Shown: positions 1 through 8,964, counted from the stretch's first letter. The stretch: DNA of 64,000 nucleotides from Gordonia sputi NBRC 100414 (GCF_000248055.1 NZ_BAFC01000042.1:29632-93631); one strand, 5' to 3'. Program-made: numbers and translations. Notes: generated from the sequence alone by a model not told the origin.

Positions 1-1
1 T

Positions 2-67
2 CAGACCGCAGAAGACCAGCCCTCTTCGTGCCTGCTCGTCCACGCATGCTTCAAGGAGTCACCATGA
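2..67 (+). CDS. Possible 3' end of mftB (partial, doubtful)
   Basis: A frame open from the window edge ends in a TGA at 65-67 that overlaps the mftC ATG at 64-66 (ATGA). mftB, the peptide chaperone, normally sits directly before mftC, and its end is expected here. The 21 visible residues do not clearly resemble the MftB C-terminus I know, so the call rests on position and the overlap only. The sequence to the left would settle it. Confidence 0.3.
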   Translation, partial: QTAEDQPSSCLLVHACFKESP

Positions 68-1344
68 CCACACTCGAGTTGCCGCCCAGCGCAACTGAAC
101 TCGCTGCGACCTCCGCGATCGCGACGTCGGCCCGTCCGCCGAAGGTCGGCAGGCTCGTCGACCAGTTCGAGAAAGGCCTCGACGCCCCGATCTGTCTCAC
201 CTGGGAACTCACCTACGCGTGCAACCTCGCGTGCGTGCACTGCCTCTCGTCGTCGGGCAAACGCGATCCCCGCGAACTCTCCACCGAGCAGTGCAAAGCG
301 ATCATCGACGAGTTGCAGCGCATGCAGGTGTTCTACGTCAACATCGGCGGCGGCGAACCGACTGTGCGACCGGACTTCTGGGAACTCGTCGACTACGCCA
401 CCAGTCATCAGGTGGGAGTCAAGTTCTCTACCAACGGTTTACGTATCGACAAGGCGGTCGCACAGCGGCTGGCGGCGTCGGACTACGTCGACGTGCAGAT
501 CTCGCTCGACGGTGCCACTGCAGAGGTCAACGACGCAGTCCGCGGACCGGGCTCCTTCGACATGGCGGTACGGGCGCTCGAGAATCTGTCCGATGCGGGC
601 TTCCGCGACGCCAAGATCAGCGTCGTGATGACGCGGCAGAATGTCGCGCAACTCGACGAGTTCAAGGCGCTCGCCGATCGCTATGGCGCCACGCTGCGCA
701 TCACGCGGCTGCGTCCGTCGGGTCGCGGCGCCGACGTCTGGGATGACCTGCACCCGCTGCCGTCTCAGCAGCGCGAGCTCTACGAATGGCTTGTGGCACA
801 TGGTGAGAACGTGCTCACCGGCGACTCGTTCTTCCATCTGTCGGCATTCGGATCGGGCAGCGGCGGGGGTCTGCCCGGCCTGAATCTGTGCGGCGCCGGA
901 CGCGTGGTCTGCCTGATCGATCCTGTCGGCGACGTCTACGCGTGTCCCTTCGCGATTCACGAGAACTTCCTCGCGGGCAACATCGTCTCCGACGGCGGGT
1001 TCAAGGAGATCTGGCAGAACTCCGACCTCTTCACCGAACTACGCGAGCCGCAGAACGCCGGCGCCTGCACGAAGTGCGCGCACTTCGACGCCTGTCGCGG
1101 CGGCTGCATGGCGGCCAAGTTCTTCACGGGTCTGCCGCTCGCGGGACCCGATCCCGAATGTGTGCAGGGTTTCGGTGAGGAGCTGCTCGCCGGCGAGCGA
1201 TCCAAACCCACTGCGAACAAAGATCATTCGCGCGGGACACCCCTGACCCTGATGACTCGCAGGCCCGACGGCGACTTGGCGCCGGTCGGTGGCCCGCCGT
1301 CGAAGAACTGCGACGAGAACCCGCTCGCGGGCTTCTCGCTGTAA
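64..1344 (+). CDS. mftC: Mycofactocin radical SAM maturase MftC
   Basis: Radical SAM/SPASM enzyme of 426 aa that works on the C-terminal Val-Tyr of the precursor peptide MftA: oxidative decarboxylation, then carbon-carbon bond formation. The radical SAM cluster motif CNLACVHC (C53, C57, C60) is intact and is followed by the glycine motif NIGGGEP. The SPASM region has cysteines in CGAGRVVC, DVYACPF and CTKCAHFDACRGGC, which hold auxiliary Fe-S clusters. The sequence closely resembles M. tuberculosis Rv0693. I chose the ATG at 64 because AAGGAG sits 6 nt upstream; an in-frame GTG at 28 has no such support. mftD follows after 90 bp. The family assignment is very secure. Confidence 0.97.
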   Translation: MTTLELPPSATELAATSAIATSARPPKVGRLVDQFEKGLDAPICLTWELTYACNLACVHCLSSSGKRDPRELSTEQCKAIIDELQRMQVFYVNIGGGEPTVRPDFWELVDYATSHQVGVKFSTNGLRIDKAVAQRLAASDYVDVQISLDGATAEVNDAVRGPGSFDMAVRALENLSDAGFRDAKISVVMTRQNVAQLDEFKALADRYGATLRITRLRPSGRGADVWDDLHPLPSQQRELYEWLVAHGENVLTGDSFFHLSAFGSGSGGGLPGLNLCGAGRVVCLIDPVGDVYACPFAIHENFLAGNIVSDGGFKEIWQNSDLFTELREPQNAGACTKCAHFDACRGGCMAAKFFTGLPLAGPDPECVQGFGEELLAGERSKPTANKDHSRGTPLTLMTRRPDGDLAPVGGPPSKNCDENPLAGFSL

Positions 1345-1434
1345 CAACCCAGCACGAGCACGCATCCCGCTCGGTCCGACACCGGGCTCATCCGAACGTG
1401 CCCGCGGCATGATGAAATAGGTAGGAACACAACC

Positions 1435-2637
1435 ATGGTCAGCAATCCCTGGGCGCGCAACCCCTGGTTCGAGACGGTCCAAGAGGCGCAGCGTCGAGCA
1501 AAGAAGCGCTTGCCGAAGTCGGTCTACTCGTCGTTGATAGCGGGAACGCAGGGTGGGCACACCACCCACGACAACGTCGCTGCATTCGACGAGATCGAGT
1601 ACACGCCACATGTTGTCGGCGCCCAACCCGATCGTGAGTTGGCGACCACCGTCATGGGTCAGGAACTCTCGTTCCCGGTGATGATCTCCCCGACGGGCGT
1701 GCAGGCCGTCGATCCCGACGGCGAGGTCGCGGTGGCCCGGGCAGCCGCGGCCCGTGGAACCGCAATGGGGTTGAGTAGCTTCGCATCTCACCCGATCGAA
1801 GAGGTCACGGCTGTCAACGACAAGATCTTCTTCCAGATCTACTGGCTCGGCAGCCGCGACGACATCCTCGCCCGCGCCATGCGCGCGAAGGAGGCTGGCG
1901 CCAAGGGGCTCATCGTCACCACCGACTGGGTGTTCAACATCGGTCGCGACTGGGGAAGCCCCGAGATCCCGGAGAAAGTCGACTTCAAGGCGCTGCTGCG
2001 GCTGGCACCGGAGATCGCGGTCAAGCCACGCTATGCACTCGACTGGATTCAGGACGGCAAGATCATCATCCCCGACCTGACCGCGCCGAACGTCTCAAAG
2101 GGCAAGGGACAGCCGGGGCCGACGTTCTTCGGCGCCTACGGCGAGTGGATGAACACCCCGCCGCCCACCTGGGACGACCTGCAGTGGCTGCGCGAGCAGT
2201 GGGGCGGACCGTTCATGGTCAAGGGCGTCACGAGGCTCGACGACGCCAAGCGCGCCGTCGACATCGGCGCCACAGCGCTGTCGGTCTCCAACCACGGTGG
2301 TAACAACCTCGACGGCACGCCCGCGACGATTCGCCTTCTTCCGGGCATCGCCGACGCCGTCGGAGACCAGATCGAGGTGCTGCTCGACGGCGGTATCCGA
2401 CGCGGCAGCGACGTCGCCAAGGCCGTTGCCCTCGGCGCTCGCGCGGTGATGGTCGGTCGCGCTTACCTGTGGGGTCTGGCCGCGAACGGCCAGGCGGGCG
2501 TCGAGAATGTGCTCGACCTGCTGCGCATGGGACTCGACGGCGTCGTGATGGGCTTGGGCCACAAGAGCGTTCACGAACTCTCGCGCGACGACCTGATCAT
2601 CCAGCCGGGCTTCGAGCGGTCCTTCGGCGACGCCTGA
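1435..2637 (+). CDS. mftD: Pre-mycofactocin synthase MftD (FMN alpha-hydroxyacid dehydrogenase family)
   Basis: A 400-aa FMN TIM-barrel protein of the lactate/glycolate oxidase family, close to M. tuberculosis Rv0694 (once called LldD1). In the mycofactocin pathway MftD oxidatively deaminates the cyclised Val-Tyr product (AHDP) to the redox-active pre-mycofactocin. Visible marks are VMGQELSFPVMISPTGVQ near the N-terminus, the catalytic-base motif SVSNHGGNNLDG and the phosphate-binding segment LLDGGIRRGSD, followed by ARAVMVGRAYLWGLAA. The start at 1435 has an AGGTAGGA ribosome site about 10 nt upstream. It is the last + strand gene before the 21-bp array, and a hairpin begins 12 nt after its stop. 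Confidence 0.96.
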   Translation: MVSNPWARNPWFETVQEAQRRAKKRLPKSVYSSLIAGTQGGHTTHDNVAAFDEIEYTPHVVGAQPDRELATTVMGQELSFPVMISPTGVQAVDPDGEVAVARAAAARGTAMGLSSFASHPIEEVTAVNDKIFFQIYWLGSRDDILARAMRAKEAGAKGLIVTTDWVFNIGRDWGSPEIPEKVDFKALLRLAPEIAVKPRYALDWIQDGKIIIPDLTAPNVSKGKGQPGPTFFGAYGEWMNTPPPTWDDLQWLREQWGGPFMVKGVTRLDDAKRAVDIGATALSVSNHGGNNLDGTPATIRLLPGIADAVGDQIEVLLDGGIRRGSDVAKAVALGARAVMVGRAYLWGLAANGQAGVENVLDLLRMGLDGVVMGLGHKSVHELSRDDLIIQPGFERSFGDA

Positions 2638-2648
2638 CCTTGCACGCG

Positions 2649-2689
2649 GACGCACCGTCGAGCGCACTTCTGTGCGCCGACGGTGCGTC
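2649..2689 (+). terminator. Strong GC hairpin after mftD
   Basis: Arms GACGCACCGTCG (2649-2660) and CGACGGTGCGTC (2678-2689) pair perfectly. Inside them GCGCAC (2662-2667) pairs with GTGCGC (2672-2677) around a TTCT loop, leaving one bulged A at 2661. The 18-bp stem starts 12 nt after the mftD stop. No U-tract follows, so it could be a U-less terminator, or the first element of the repeat array that continues to 3176. Confidence 0.6.
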
Positions 2690-2693
2690 GCGT

Positions 2694-3176
2694 CGACTGT
2701 GCGCTTGATGCTGCCGACTGTGCGCTCCGTCGCGTCGAGTGTGCGCTTCTGATCGTCGAGTGTGCGCCGGATGTGGCCCTGCGTGCTGGATCGTCAAGTG
2801 GGGGAAGGTCATTCAGCGTTAACGCGTGTGTCTTCGACGCCCTGACCGGCGTGCACACTCGACGGTCTCGGGCGCACAGTCGACGCTCTCGGGCGCCCAG
2901 TCAACATTCTCGAGCGCACAGTGGACGCTCTCGGGCGCCCAGTCGACGGTCTGGAGCGCACAGTGGACCGCTCTCGGGCGCCCACTCGACATTCTCGAGC
3001 GCACAGTGGACGCTCTCGGGCGCCCAGTCGACGGTCTGGAGCGCACAGTGGACGCTCTCGGGCGCCCACTCGGCATTCTCGAGCGCACAGTGGACGCTCT
3101 CGGGCGCCCAGTCGACATTCTCGAGCGCACAGTGGACGCTCTCGGGCGCCCACTCGGCATTCTCGAGCGCACAGTC
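2694..3176. repeat. 21-bp tandem array in two opposing orientations
   Basis: The left block (2694-2777) has four contiguous 21-bp units, each beginning CGACTGTGCGC or CGAGTGTGCGC (starts 2694, 2715, 2736, 2757). The right block (2861-3176) has fifteen contiguous units, fourteen of 21 bp and one of 22 bp, alternating between cores like CTCTCGGGCGCCCAGT and ATTCTCGAGCGCACAGT. The left units are the reverse complement of the right-unit core (GCGCACAGTCG): 2691-2704 is an exact 14-nt complement of 2872-2885. About 80 bp of unrelated sequence separates the blocks. The array fills the space between convergent mftD and the SDR gene. Because 21 is divisible by three it yields long stop-free frames with heptad peptides (such as SRAHSGR); I regard these as artefacts, not genes. 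Confidence 0.95.
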
Positions 3177-3193
3177 GTCACGCCCGACGCAGC

Positions 3194-4009
3194 TCAGACC
3201 TTGGAGTTGCCCATGTCGATCTGGAACTGGGCGCCGGTGACGGCGCGGGCCGACGGTGAGGTCAGGTAGAGCACGGCGTCGCTGATGTCGTCGGTGGAGG
3301 CGACGGGGAAGTGGTCCATCATCGAGATGAAATAGCGTGTGTACTCGCCCATTTCGAAGATCCGCATGGCGGAGGTGTCGGCGATGCCCATCGGGGTGTC
3401 GACCGCGTACGGGTGCACAGAGTTGACGCGAACGTTCTTGGGCGCCAACTCTTTCGCGGTGGTCTGAGCCAGGCCGGTCAGTGCATACTTCGACGCGCTG
3501 TACGCGGCTTGCATCGGCATGGCCTTGAGCCCCGCCACCGACGAGACGACCACGATCGATCGGTTGTCGGCATCGTTGTCGAGCAGTGCCGGGATGGTGG
3601 CGCGCAACGTCTTCCACGTGCCGGTGACGTTGACGTCGAGAACGTCGGCGAACTGTTGCTCCGGCAGTTCCCACGTGAAGCCCCACGACAGGATGCCCGC
3701 GTTGGCGACGACGTGGTCGAGCCGGCCGAACTGCTCGACGCCGTCGGCGACCAGCTGCTCCTGGAAGGCGAGGTCGCGCGTATCACCCTGGCGGGCAAGG
3801 ATTTTGCCGCCGACTTCCTCGACAAGGCGTACGGTTTCGGCGAGGTCGGCCTCGGTCGACGGCGGATAGGTGATGTAGTCGGCGACGGTGTCGGCGATGT
3901 CGAGCCCGATGATCGACGCGCCCTCACGCGCGAAACGGATGGCGTGGTTACGACCCTGACCGCGCGCGATACCCGTGATGTAGACGACTGTGCCGTCGAA
4001 CTGTCCCAT
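3194..4009 (-). CDS. Mycofactocin-coupled SDR-family oxidoreductase
   Basis: A 271-aa short-chain dehydrogenase. The Rossmann glycine motif ITGIARGQGRNHA followed by ASIIGLDI is typical of the subfamily that keeps NAD(H) tightly bound and passes electrons to mycofactocin (TIGR03971, carveol-dehydrogenase-like). NAGI, the catalytic Ser (VVSSVAG) and YSASK (Tyr and Lys) are all present, as is the C-terminal ARAVTGAQFQIDMG. By family knowledge it should oxidise an alcohol with mycofactocin as external acceptor; the substrate cannot be read from the sequence. It lies inside the mft locus but on the opposite strand, convergent with mftD and 52 bp downstream of the CaiB-like gene. Confidence 0.92.
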   Translation of the reverse strand: MGQFDGTVVYITGIARGQGRNHAIRFAREGASIIGLDIADTVADYITYPPSTEADLAETVRLVEEVGGKILARQGDTRDLAFQEQLVADGVEQFGRLDHVVANAGILSWGFTWELPEQQFADVLDVNVTGTWKTLRATIPALLDNDADNRSIVVVSSVAGLKAMPMQAAYSASKYALTGLAQTTAKELAPKNVRVNSVHPYAVDTPMGIADTSAMRIFEMGEYTRYFISMMDHFPVASTDDISDAVLYLTSPSARAVTGAQFQIDMGNSKV

Positions 4010-4061
4010 GGGCAGAACTGTAACACGTTGTAGTTATCGCGCGTGGTCGGATCTGTCGAGC

Positions 4062-5213
4062 TCAGTCCGTCCACACATCAGCGGCGTCGACGGACTCGCG
4101 GTCGGGACCACGCGGCGTCGACGGCGCGGTGCGCGAGAACCGCGGAGCGACCTGCGCCTGACGGACACCGTCGATCTCCACGAGGTTGGCGCGCGCGGCC
4201 ATATGGGGATCGTCGGGCGCCTCGGCGAACGTGAGCACCGGTGACACGCAGGCATCCGTTCCGTCGAAGACCTTTGCCCACTCGTCGCGAGTACGCGACG
4301 CGAACGTCTCGGTGAAGATCTGCCGCAGCTTCGGCCAGTTGGCGACGTCGTTCTGCCCGGGCAGGTCGGCGTCGGTCAGTCCGAGGCCGCGGAGCATCTC
4401 CGCGTAGAACTGCGGCTCGATGGCGCCGACGGCCATGTACCTGCCGTCCGACGTCTCATAGACCTCGTAGTAAGGCGCACCGGTGTCGAGCATGTTGGTG
4501 CCACGTTCATCGCTCCACAAACCCGTACCTCGAAAAGCCCAGATCATCTGTCCGAGAACGGAAGCGCCGTCGACCATCGCGGCGTCGACAACCTGCCCGC
4601 GACCCGACGACGCACGCTCAACAAGCGCCGCGAGTACACCCATCACCAAAAACATCGAACCGCCGCCGAAGTCGCCGACGAGGTTCATCGGCGGCACCGG
4701 ACGCTCACCCTCCCGCCCGATGGCGTGCAACATTCCGGTCAGTGAGATGTAGTTGATGTCGTGGCCGGCCTGCGGCGCGCGCGGACCGTCTTGGCCCCAA
4801 CCGGTCATGCGTCCGTAGACGAGTCGCTCATTGACCGACTCCAGATCCGACGGACCAAAGCCCAGTCGCTCCATGACGCCGGGACGGAAACCCTCGAGAA
4901 GAACGTCAGCTTTACCGATGAGCCGCAGGATCTCCTCCCGATCGGCCGGATCCTTGAGGTTGGCCTCGACGACGCGCCTGCCCCGCAGCAGCGCGTCGGC
5001 GTTGCGCGCCGGATCGGGTAGCTGACCGGGGCGCTGGATGCGGATCACGTCGGCTCCGAGGTCGGCCAACATCATCGCCGCGTGGGGGCCGGGACCGATA
5101 CCCGCGAACTCGACAACCCGTACACCGTTCAGCGGACCACCTGTACCAACGCTTTTCGACGATGCGCCCGCGCTGGGCGCGCCTGCCGCGTCGGGCGTCG
5201 ACGGTGCGTTCAT
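4062..5213 (-). CDS. CaiB/BaiF CoA-transferase family protein, probable alpha-methylacyl-CoA racemase
   Basis: A 383-aa family III CoA-transferase-fold protein. Motifs include [20 protein letters not shown] near the N-terminus, [30 protein letters not shown] and [15 protein letters not shown] and the overall spacing resemble 2-methylacyl-CoA racemases such as M. tuberculosis Mcr (Rv1143), which epimerise (2R)- and (2S)-methylacyl-CoA during branched-chain or sterol side-chain breakdown. A CoA-transferase role is the alternative. The ATG at 5213 is preceded by GGAGG 6 nt upstream; the frame is open to 5609, but that extension crosses the 23-bp repeats. With the SDR gene it forms a two-gene minus-strand cassette within the mft locus. 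Confidence 0.85.
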   Translation of the reverse strand: MNAPSTPDAAGAPSAGASSKSVGTGGPLNGVRVVEFAGIGPGPHAAMMLADLGADVIRIQRPGQLPDPARNADALLRGRRVVEANLKDPADREEILRLIGKADVLLEGFRPGVMERLGFGPSDLESVNERLVYGRMTGWGQDGPRAPQAGHDINYISLTGMLHAIGREGERPVPPMNLVGDFGGGSMFLVMGVLAALVERASSGRGQVVDAAMVDGASVLGQMIWAFRGTGLWSDERGTNMLDTGAPYYEVYETSDGRYMAVGAIEPQFYAEMLRGLGLTDADLPGQNDVANWPKLRQIFTETFASRTRDEWAKVFDGTDACVSPVLTFAEAPDDPHMAARANLVEIDGVRQAQVAPRFSRTAPSTPRGPDRESVDAADVWTD

Positions 5214-5290
5214 GGATTTCCTCCCGCTCGAATTGGCGCGCCCACCGGTGTGGTGAGCGTCACGACGTCGCCCCAGAATGCCATACCGAG

Positions 5291-5372
5291 CGATCGTTCG
5301 GCAGAGCCGGGGGCGATCGTTCGGCAGAGCCGGGGGCGATCGTTCGGCAGAGCCGGGGCCGATCGTTCGGCC
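5291..5372. repeat. 23-bp tandem repeat array (3.5 units)
   Basis: Three contiguous 23-bp units start at 5291, 5314 and 5337, each beginning CGATCGTTCGGCAGAGCC and ending in a G-run; a partial fourth unit starts at 5360. The last copy forms GGCCGA-TCGT-TCGGCC (5357-5372), a short perfect inverted repeat. The array lies in the divergent gap (5214-5478) between the CaiB-like gene and mftE, where promoters for both must lie, so clustered operator sites are possible. The long frame upstream of mftE that translates it is probably not coding. Confidence 0.9.
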
Positions 5373-5478
5373 GTCGCGTGTGCCCACAGAACGCCTCGGC
5401 GCCGATTTCGAGGAAATAGGTGCACAAAGTTTTCGGCGGCGGTTACTTCGCGCGCTGCACATCGGTAAAGTCGAGCAA

Positions 5479-6189
5479 ATGACGCGTCCGGCGACTTTGA
5501 GTTCGTGCACTTGGCCGGAACTGGAGAACTCTGCGACGACGCTGCTGGTCGCGGTCGGATCGCTCGAACAACACGGGCCGCATCTACCGCTTGACACCGA
5601 CACCCGCATCGCGAGTGCCGTGGTCGCGCGTGTTCACGCGACCCTCGACGACACGTCGACACTCATCGCACCGCCTCTCGGCTACGGAGCGAGCGGCGAG
5701 CACGAAGGATTTCCGGGCACCATCTCCCTGGGCCATGACGCGCTGCGCAGCGTACTCGTCGAGTACGGACGCAGCGCATGCCGATGGGCGCAGCGCATCG
5801 TCTTCGTCAACGGCCACGGTGGCAACGCGCAGACGCTGGTCGACGCGATCGGTCTGCTCCGCTACGAGGGCCGCGATGTCGCGTGGTATCCGTGCGCGTT
5901 CGATGGGGCCGATGCGCACGCGGGTACGACGGAAACATCAGTGCTGCTTCACCTTTCGCCCGATGCTGTGCGTCGTGACAGCGTCGTCGTCGGTAATCGC
6001 GCACCCGTTGCGACGCTGCTACCGGCGATGCGTGACGGGGGTGTGGCCGCGGTCAGCGCCAACGGCGTGCTGGGCGATCCGACGACGGCATCTGCCGACG
6101 ACGGCGCTGTGCACCTCGACCGATTGGTGAGTCGACTCGGCGCGGCGATCCAGCAATGGGACGTCGCCGAGAACGGGCGTCTGCGATGA
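5479..6189 (+). CDS. mftE: Mycofactocin peptidase MftE (creatininase family)
   Basis: A 236-aa metal-dependent amidohydrolase of the creatininase fold that releases AHDP from the MftC-modified precursor peptide. Metal-ligand motifs are [17 protein letters not shown] near residue 30, NGHGGNAQT near residue 114 and HAGTTETS near residue 153. The frame is open from 5278, but residues before the ATG at 5479 translate the 23-bp repeats, and family members begin about 30 residues before the GSxEQHG motif, so I chose 5479. The ribosome site is weak (GGTAAAG, 9 nt). The stop overlaps the mftF start (ATGA), which implies translational coupling. Confidence 0.93.
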   Translation: MTRPATLSSCTWPELENSATTLLVAVGSLEQHGPHLPLDTDTRIASAVVARVHATLDDTSTLIAPPLGYGASGEHEGFPGTISLGHDALRSVLVEYGRSACRWAQRIVFVNGHGGNAQTLVDAIGLLRYEGRDVAWYPCAFDGADAHAGTTETSVLLHLSPDAVRRDSVVVGNRAPVATLLPAMRDGGVAAVSANGVLGDPTTASADDGAVHLDRLVSRLGAAIQQWDVAENGRLR

Positions 6190-7634
6190 ACGCACCCACC
6201 GACGCACCTCCGGTGCCCGCACCGAGTCGCGACCTGCCGAACGGCTTCCAGGTCCAAATCGACCTGCGATGTGCCCGACACGGTGATCTGCGCTACCTCG
6301 TCGGCGGCTCGCCGACTCGGCTGATGAGACTGTCCGACGCCGCGCTGGGGATGACGTCGGTCGACGGTCGGATCGAAGTGTGCGACGGCCCGACGCGAAC
6401 ACTGGCCCGCCGCCTTCTCGACGCGGGAATGGCCAATCCCCGCCCCATGCACGGACCGTCGACCGACGACGTCACGATCGTTGTTCCGGTGCGCGACAAC
6501 CAATCCGGCGTCGACCGTCTCCTGAATGCCGCCCGCGGTGTCAAGGTGATCGTCGTCGACGACGGTTCGCGCACTCCCATCGTTGCGCAGGGTCCGCAGG
6601 TTCGCGTGTTGCGTTTCGACGAGAACCGGGGACCGGCAGCCGCGCGAAATGCGGGCGCCGCAGCTGCCGACACCGAGTTCATCGCCTTCGTCGACTCCGA
6701 CGTGGTGCCGCACAGCGACTGGCTCATGATGCTGCTCGGTCACTTCTCCGATCCGGCAGTGGCAATCGCGGCGCCGCGCATCGTCGGGCTCGACCGCGAC
6801 GACGAGCGAGGCGAGCACCACAAGCGGTCGCTCGCCGAGCGCTACGAGAACGGCCATTCATCACTTGACATGGGGCCCAGCGAGGCGGGCGTCGTCCCAG
6901 GAACTCCGATCGCGTACGTGCCGAGTGCGGCAATGTTGGTGCGCGCGAGCGCATTCGATGGATTCGACGAATCGTTACGCGTCGCCGAGGACGTCGACCT
7001 GTGCTGGCGGACGCACGAGAACGGCTGGCGTATTCGCTACGACCCGATCGCGACTGTCGCGCACGATCACCGCACCAGCATGCGCACCGTGCTCGGACGC
7101 CGGCGGTTCTACGGCACCGGCGCGGCGTTCCTCGCCGAGCGGCATGGGGAGTCGGTGGCTCCGGTCGTGATGTCGATGTCGATGGCCGCAGCGGTCGCGG
7201 CGTTGTTGACGCACACCAGAATCGGTCTCGCGGTGGCGATGGTGATTCTGCTCCGCGTGGGGCATCGGCTCCGCACACGACTGGGCGAACTGCCGGAGGC
7301 CACGCGGGTATCCGCACAGATGACCTCGCGGGCAACCTTCTTCGGACTACTGCAGGCCGCGGGCGCGGTGTGTCGCCACTATTGGCCCGTCGCGTTGCTG
7401 CTGGCGCTGATCTCACCGAGATTCCGACGAATCGTGATCGAGATCGCGATCGCCGAAGGCGTCGTGGAATGGATTCGCTCCGTCGCCGCGGAACCCGCGG
7501 TGGCGCCGACCATGGGGCCGTTCGGCTACCTGCTGTGCCGACGTCTCGACGATCTCGCGTACGGTACCGGGCTCTGGCAAGGGGTGCTCTCGCACCGCGA
7601 CTTCGCGGCGTTGCGCCCGGTACTGACACCGTAG
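6186..7634 (+). CDS. mftF: Mycofactocin glycosyltransferase MftF
   Basis: A 482-aa family 2 glycosyltransferase. Around residue 95 begin the GT-A motifs VVPVRDN and VIVVDDGSRTP; the metal site follows in AFVDSDVVP, and the acceptor-side motif in SVAEDVDLCWRTHENG-like sequence (written here as VAEDVDLCWRTHENG). The first ~85 residues (GFQVQIDLR, LVGGSPTRLMRL) match the N-terminal region typical of MftF/Rv0696. Hydrophobic segments follow after residue 310, so it is likely membrane bound. In mycobacteria MftF adds beta-1,4-glucose units to pre-mycofactocin. The ATG at 6186 overlaps the mftE TGA; an earlier in-frame start at 6156 is less likely. Confidence 0.95.
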   Translation: MNAPTDAPPVPAPSRDLPNGFQVQIDLRCARHGDLRYLVGGSPTRLMRLSDAALGMTSVDGRIEVCDGPTRTLARRLLDAGMANPRPMHGPSTDDVTIVVPVRDNQSGVDRLLNAARGVKVIVVDDGSRTPIVAQGPQVRVLRFDENRGPAAARNAGAAAADTEFIAFVDSDVVPHSDWLMMLLGHFSDPAVAIAAPRIVGLDRDDERGEHHKRSLAERYENGHSSLDMGPSEAGVVPGTPIAYVPSAAMLVRASAFDGFDESLRVAEDVDLCWRTHENGWRIRYDPIATVAHDHRTSMRTVLGRRRFYGTGAAFLAERHGESVAPVVMSMSMAAAVAALLTHTRIGLAVAMVILLRVGHRLRTRLGELPEATRVSAQMTSRATFFGLLQAAGAVCRHYWPVALLLALISPRFRRIVIEIAIAEGVVEWIRSVAAEPAVAPTMGPFGYLLCRRLDDLAYGTGLWQGVLSHRDFAALRPVLTP

Positions 7635-7656
7635 CGGCGTCGAATTCGACTGTGCT

Positions 7657-8964
7657 GTGCCCACATCGACCGCAGGCTCACGCAGCGTCGACGTTGTGAT
7701 CGTCGGCGCGGGCAGCGCCGGGTGTGTGCTCGCCGAGCGACTGTCGCGTCACGAGAAGCGATCGGTGCTCGTGCTGGAGCAGGGGCCGTCGGAGTGGCCG
7801 GATGCCGACGTCCTCGACCTACGCAGGTTGCCGATCTCCGACGGCGAGCGCTATGTCACCCACCATCGTGAGTCGTCGGGGTTGCCGGTGGTCCGTGGAC
7901 GTGGGCTCGGCGGATCGTCGACGGTGAACGGCGGCTACTTCATGCGCTTTCATCGCGGCGATTTCGGCGCCTGGCAGGGACCGTGGACACCCGACGTCAT
8001 CGACGGGGCGTACGCCGAGGTCGACGAGAAGATGGGTGCACATCCGTTTCCCGATGCCGATCTCGCCCCCGCGGCGCTGGCGTTCGAGAAGTATTGGGGA
8101 GGAACATATCCGACTCGACCGCTCGACGACCCGTGGCCGCTGGTCGGGGTCAATCGGGTGCGCTCGAACAGCGTCGATGGAATTCGACGGACCGCCGCGG
8201 ACGCCTACCTGCGTCCGCACCTCGACCGGCCGAATCTGCGAGTCCGCACGGGAGTGACGGTCGAGAGAATTCTCCTCGCGGAGGGGAACGCTGTCGGCGT
8301 GATGTGCGACGGTCAGGACATCCGCGCACGGGAGGTGATCCTGTGCGCCGGAACCCTCGGCAGCGCCACGGTGTTGCTGAGGTCGGGCGTCACAGCCGAG
8401 CGTATGCGTGTGCGCGAGCACCGCGAAGTACTCGTCGGATATCGCCTCCGCGAGCAACTCACGCCGGGCCCGTTGCTGCCGACGGTCGTGCACACCGACG
8501 ACGGTCTCGAGATCCGCTGTTACCGAGACGATTTCGCGCGATACATAGGAGGTCTCGCGGTGACCGGGCCCGCCGTCGGAGTGGCGGCGATGACGCCGGG
8601 TGCCTCGGGAGAGGTGTATCTCGACGGCGGGGGCGTCGGCGTTCGGCTCGACCGGCCAGACGCTCGAGTGCTGCGCCATCTCTCGCGAACCGCGCGGGAG
8701 GTGGTCGAGATGTTGAGGTCGTCGTCGTTCGGCGAGCTCGTCGTCGCCGAGTCGATCGCCATCGACCCTGTGTTGCGGACGTCGCAACACGCCTGGGGAT
8801 CGACGCCCATGGGTGGGCGCACCGACTGGCTCGGGGGTGTGCGCGGCGTGGGGCACCTGCGGGTCGTCGACGGTTCCATCCTCCCGTCCGCGGGTCGTAG
8901 CGGACCCCATGCCACGACGATGATGGTAGCGGCGGTGATCGGGGACGCGCTCGCCGCGGACTGA
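7657..8964 (+). CDS. mftG: Mycofactocin dehydrogenase MftG (GMC oxidoreductase)
   Basis: A 435-aa FAD-dependent glucose-methanol-choline oxidoreductase. The N-terminal ADP-binding motif DVVIVGAGSAGCVLAERL is followed by VLEQGPSEW and by the GMC signature region GRGLGGSSTVNGGYFMR. Near the C-terminus lie HAWGSTPMGG (active-site His region), LRVVDGSILP and GPHATTMMVAA. It corresponds to Rv0697. In mycobacteria MftG is reported to link reduced mycofactocin (mycofactocinol) reoxidation to the respiratory chain. The start is a GTG at 7657 with no good ribosome site, 22 nt after mftF. Confidence 0.93.
   Translation: MPTSTAGSRSVDVVIVGAGSAGCVLAERLSRHEKRSVLVLEQGPSEWPDADVLDLRRLPISDGERYVTHHRESSGLPVVRGRGLGGSSTVNGGYFMRFHRGDFGAWQGPWTPDVIDGAYAEVDEKMGAHPFPDADLAPAALAFEKYWGGTYPTRPLDDPWPLVGVNRVRSNSVDGIRRTAADAYLRPHLDRPNLRVRTGVTVERILLAEGNAVGVMCDGQDIRAREVILCAGTLGSATVLLRSGVTAERMRVREHREVLVGYRLREQLTPGPLLPTVVHTDDGLEIRCYRDDFARYIGGLAVTGPAVGVAAMTPGASGEVYLDGGGVGVRLDRPDARVLRHLSRTAREVVEMLRSSSFGELVVAESIAIDPVLRTSQHAWGSTPMGGRTDWLGGVRGVGHLRVVDGSILPSAGRSGPHATTMMVAAVIGDALAAD

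Noticed and set aside
2861..3176. CRISPR-like array
   Set aside because: Units are directly contiguous with no unique spacers, and no cas gene is nearby.
2683..3259. Long open frames on both strands with repeated AHSGRSR-type heptads
   Set aside because: They are a by-product of a 21-bp repeat, which is divisible by three and free of stops in several frames. No ribosome site, no known fold, and all frames look alike.
5278..5478. N-terminal extension of mftE over the 23-bp repeats
   Set aside because: Known MftE proteins begin near residue 1 of the chosen start; the extension is made of repeated DNA and lacks a ribosome site.
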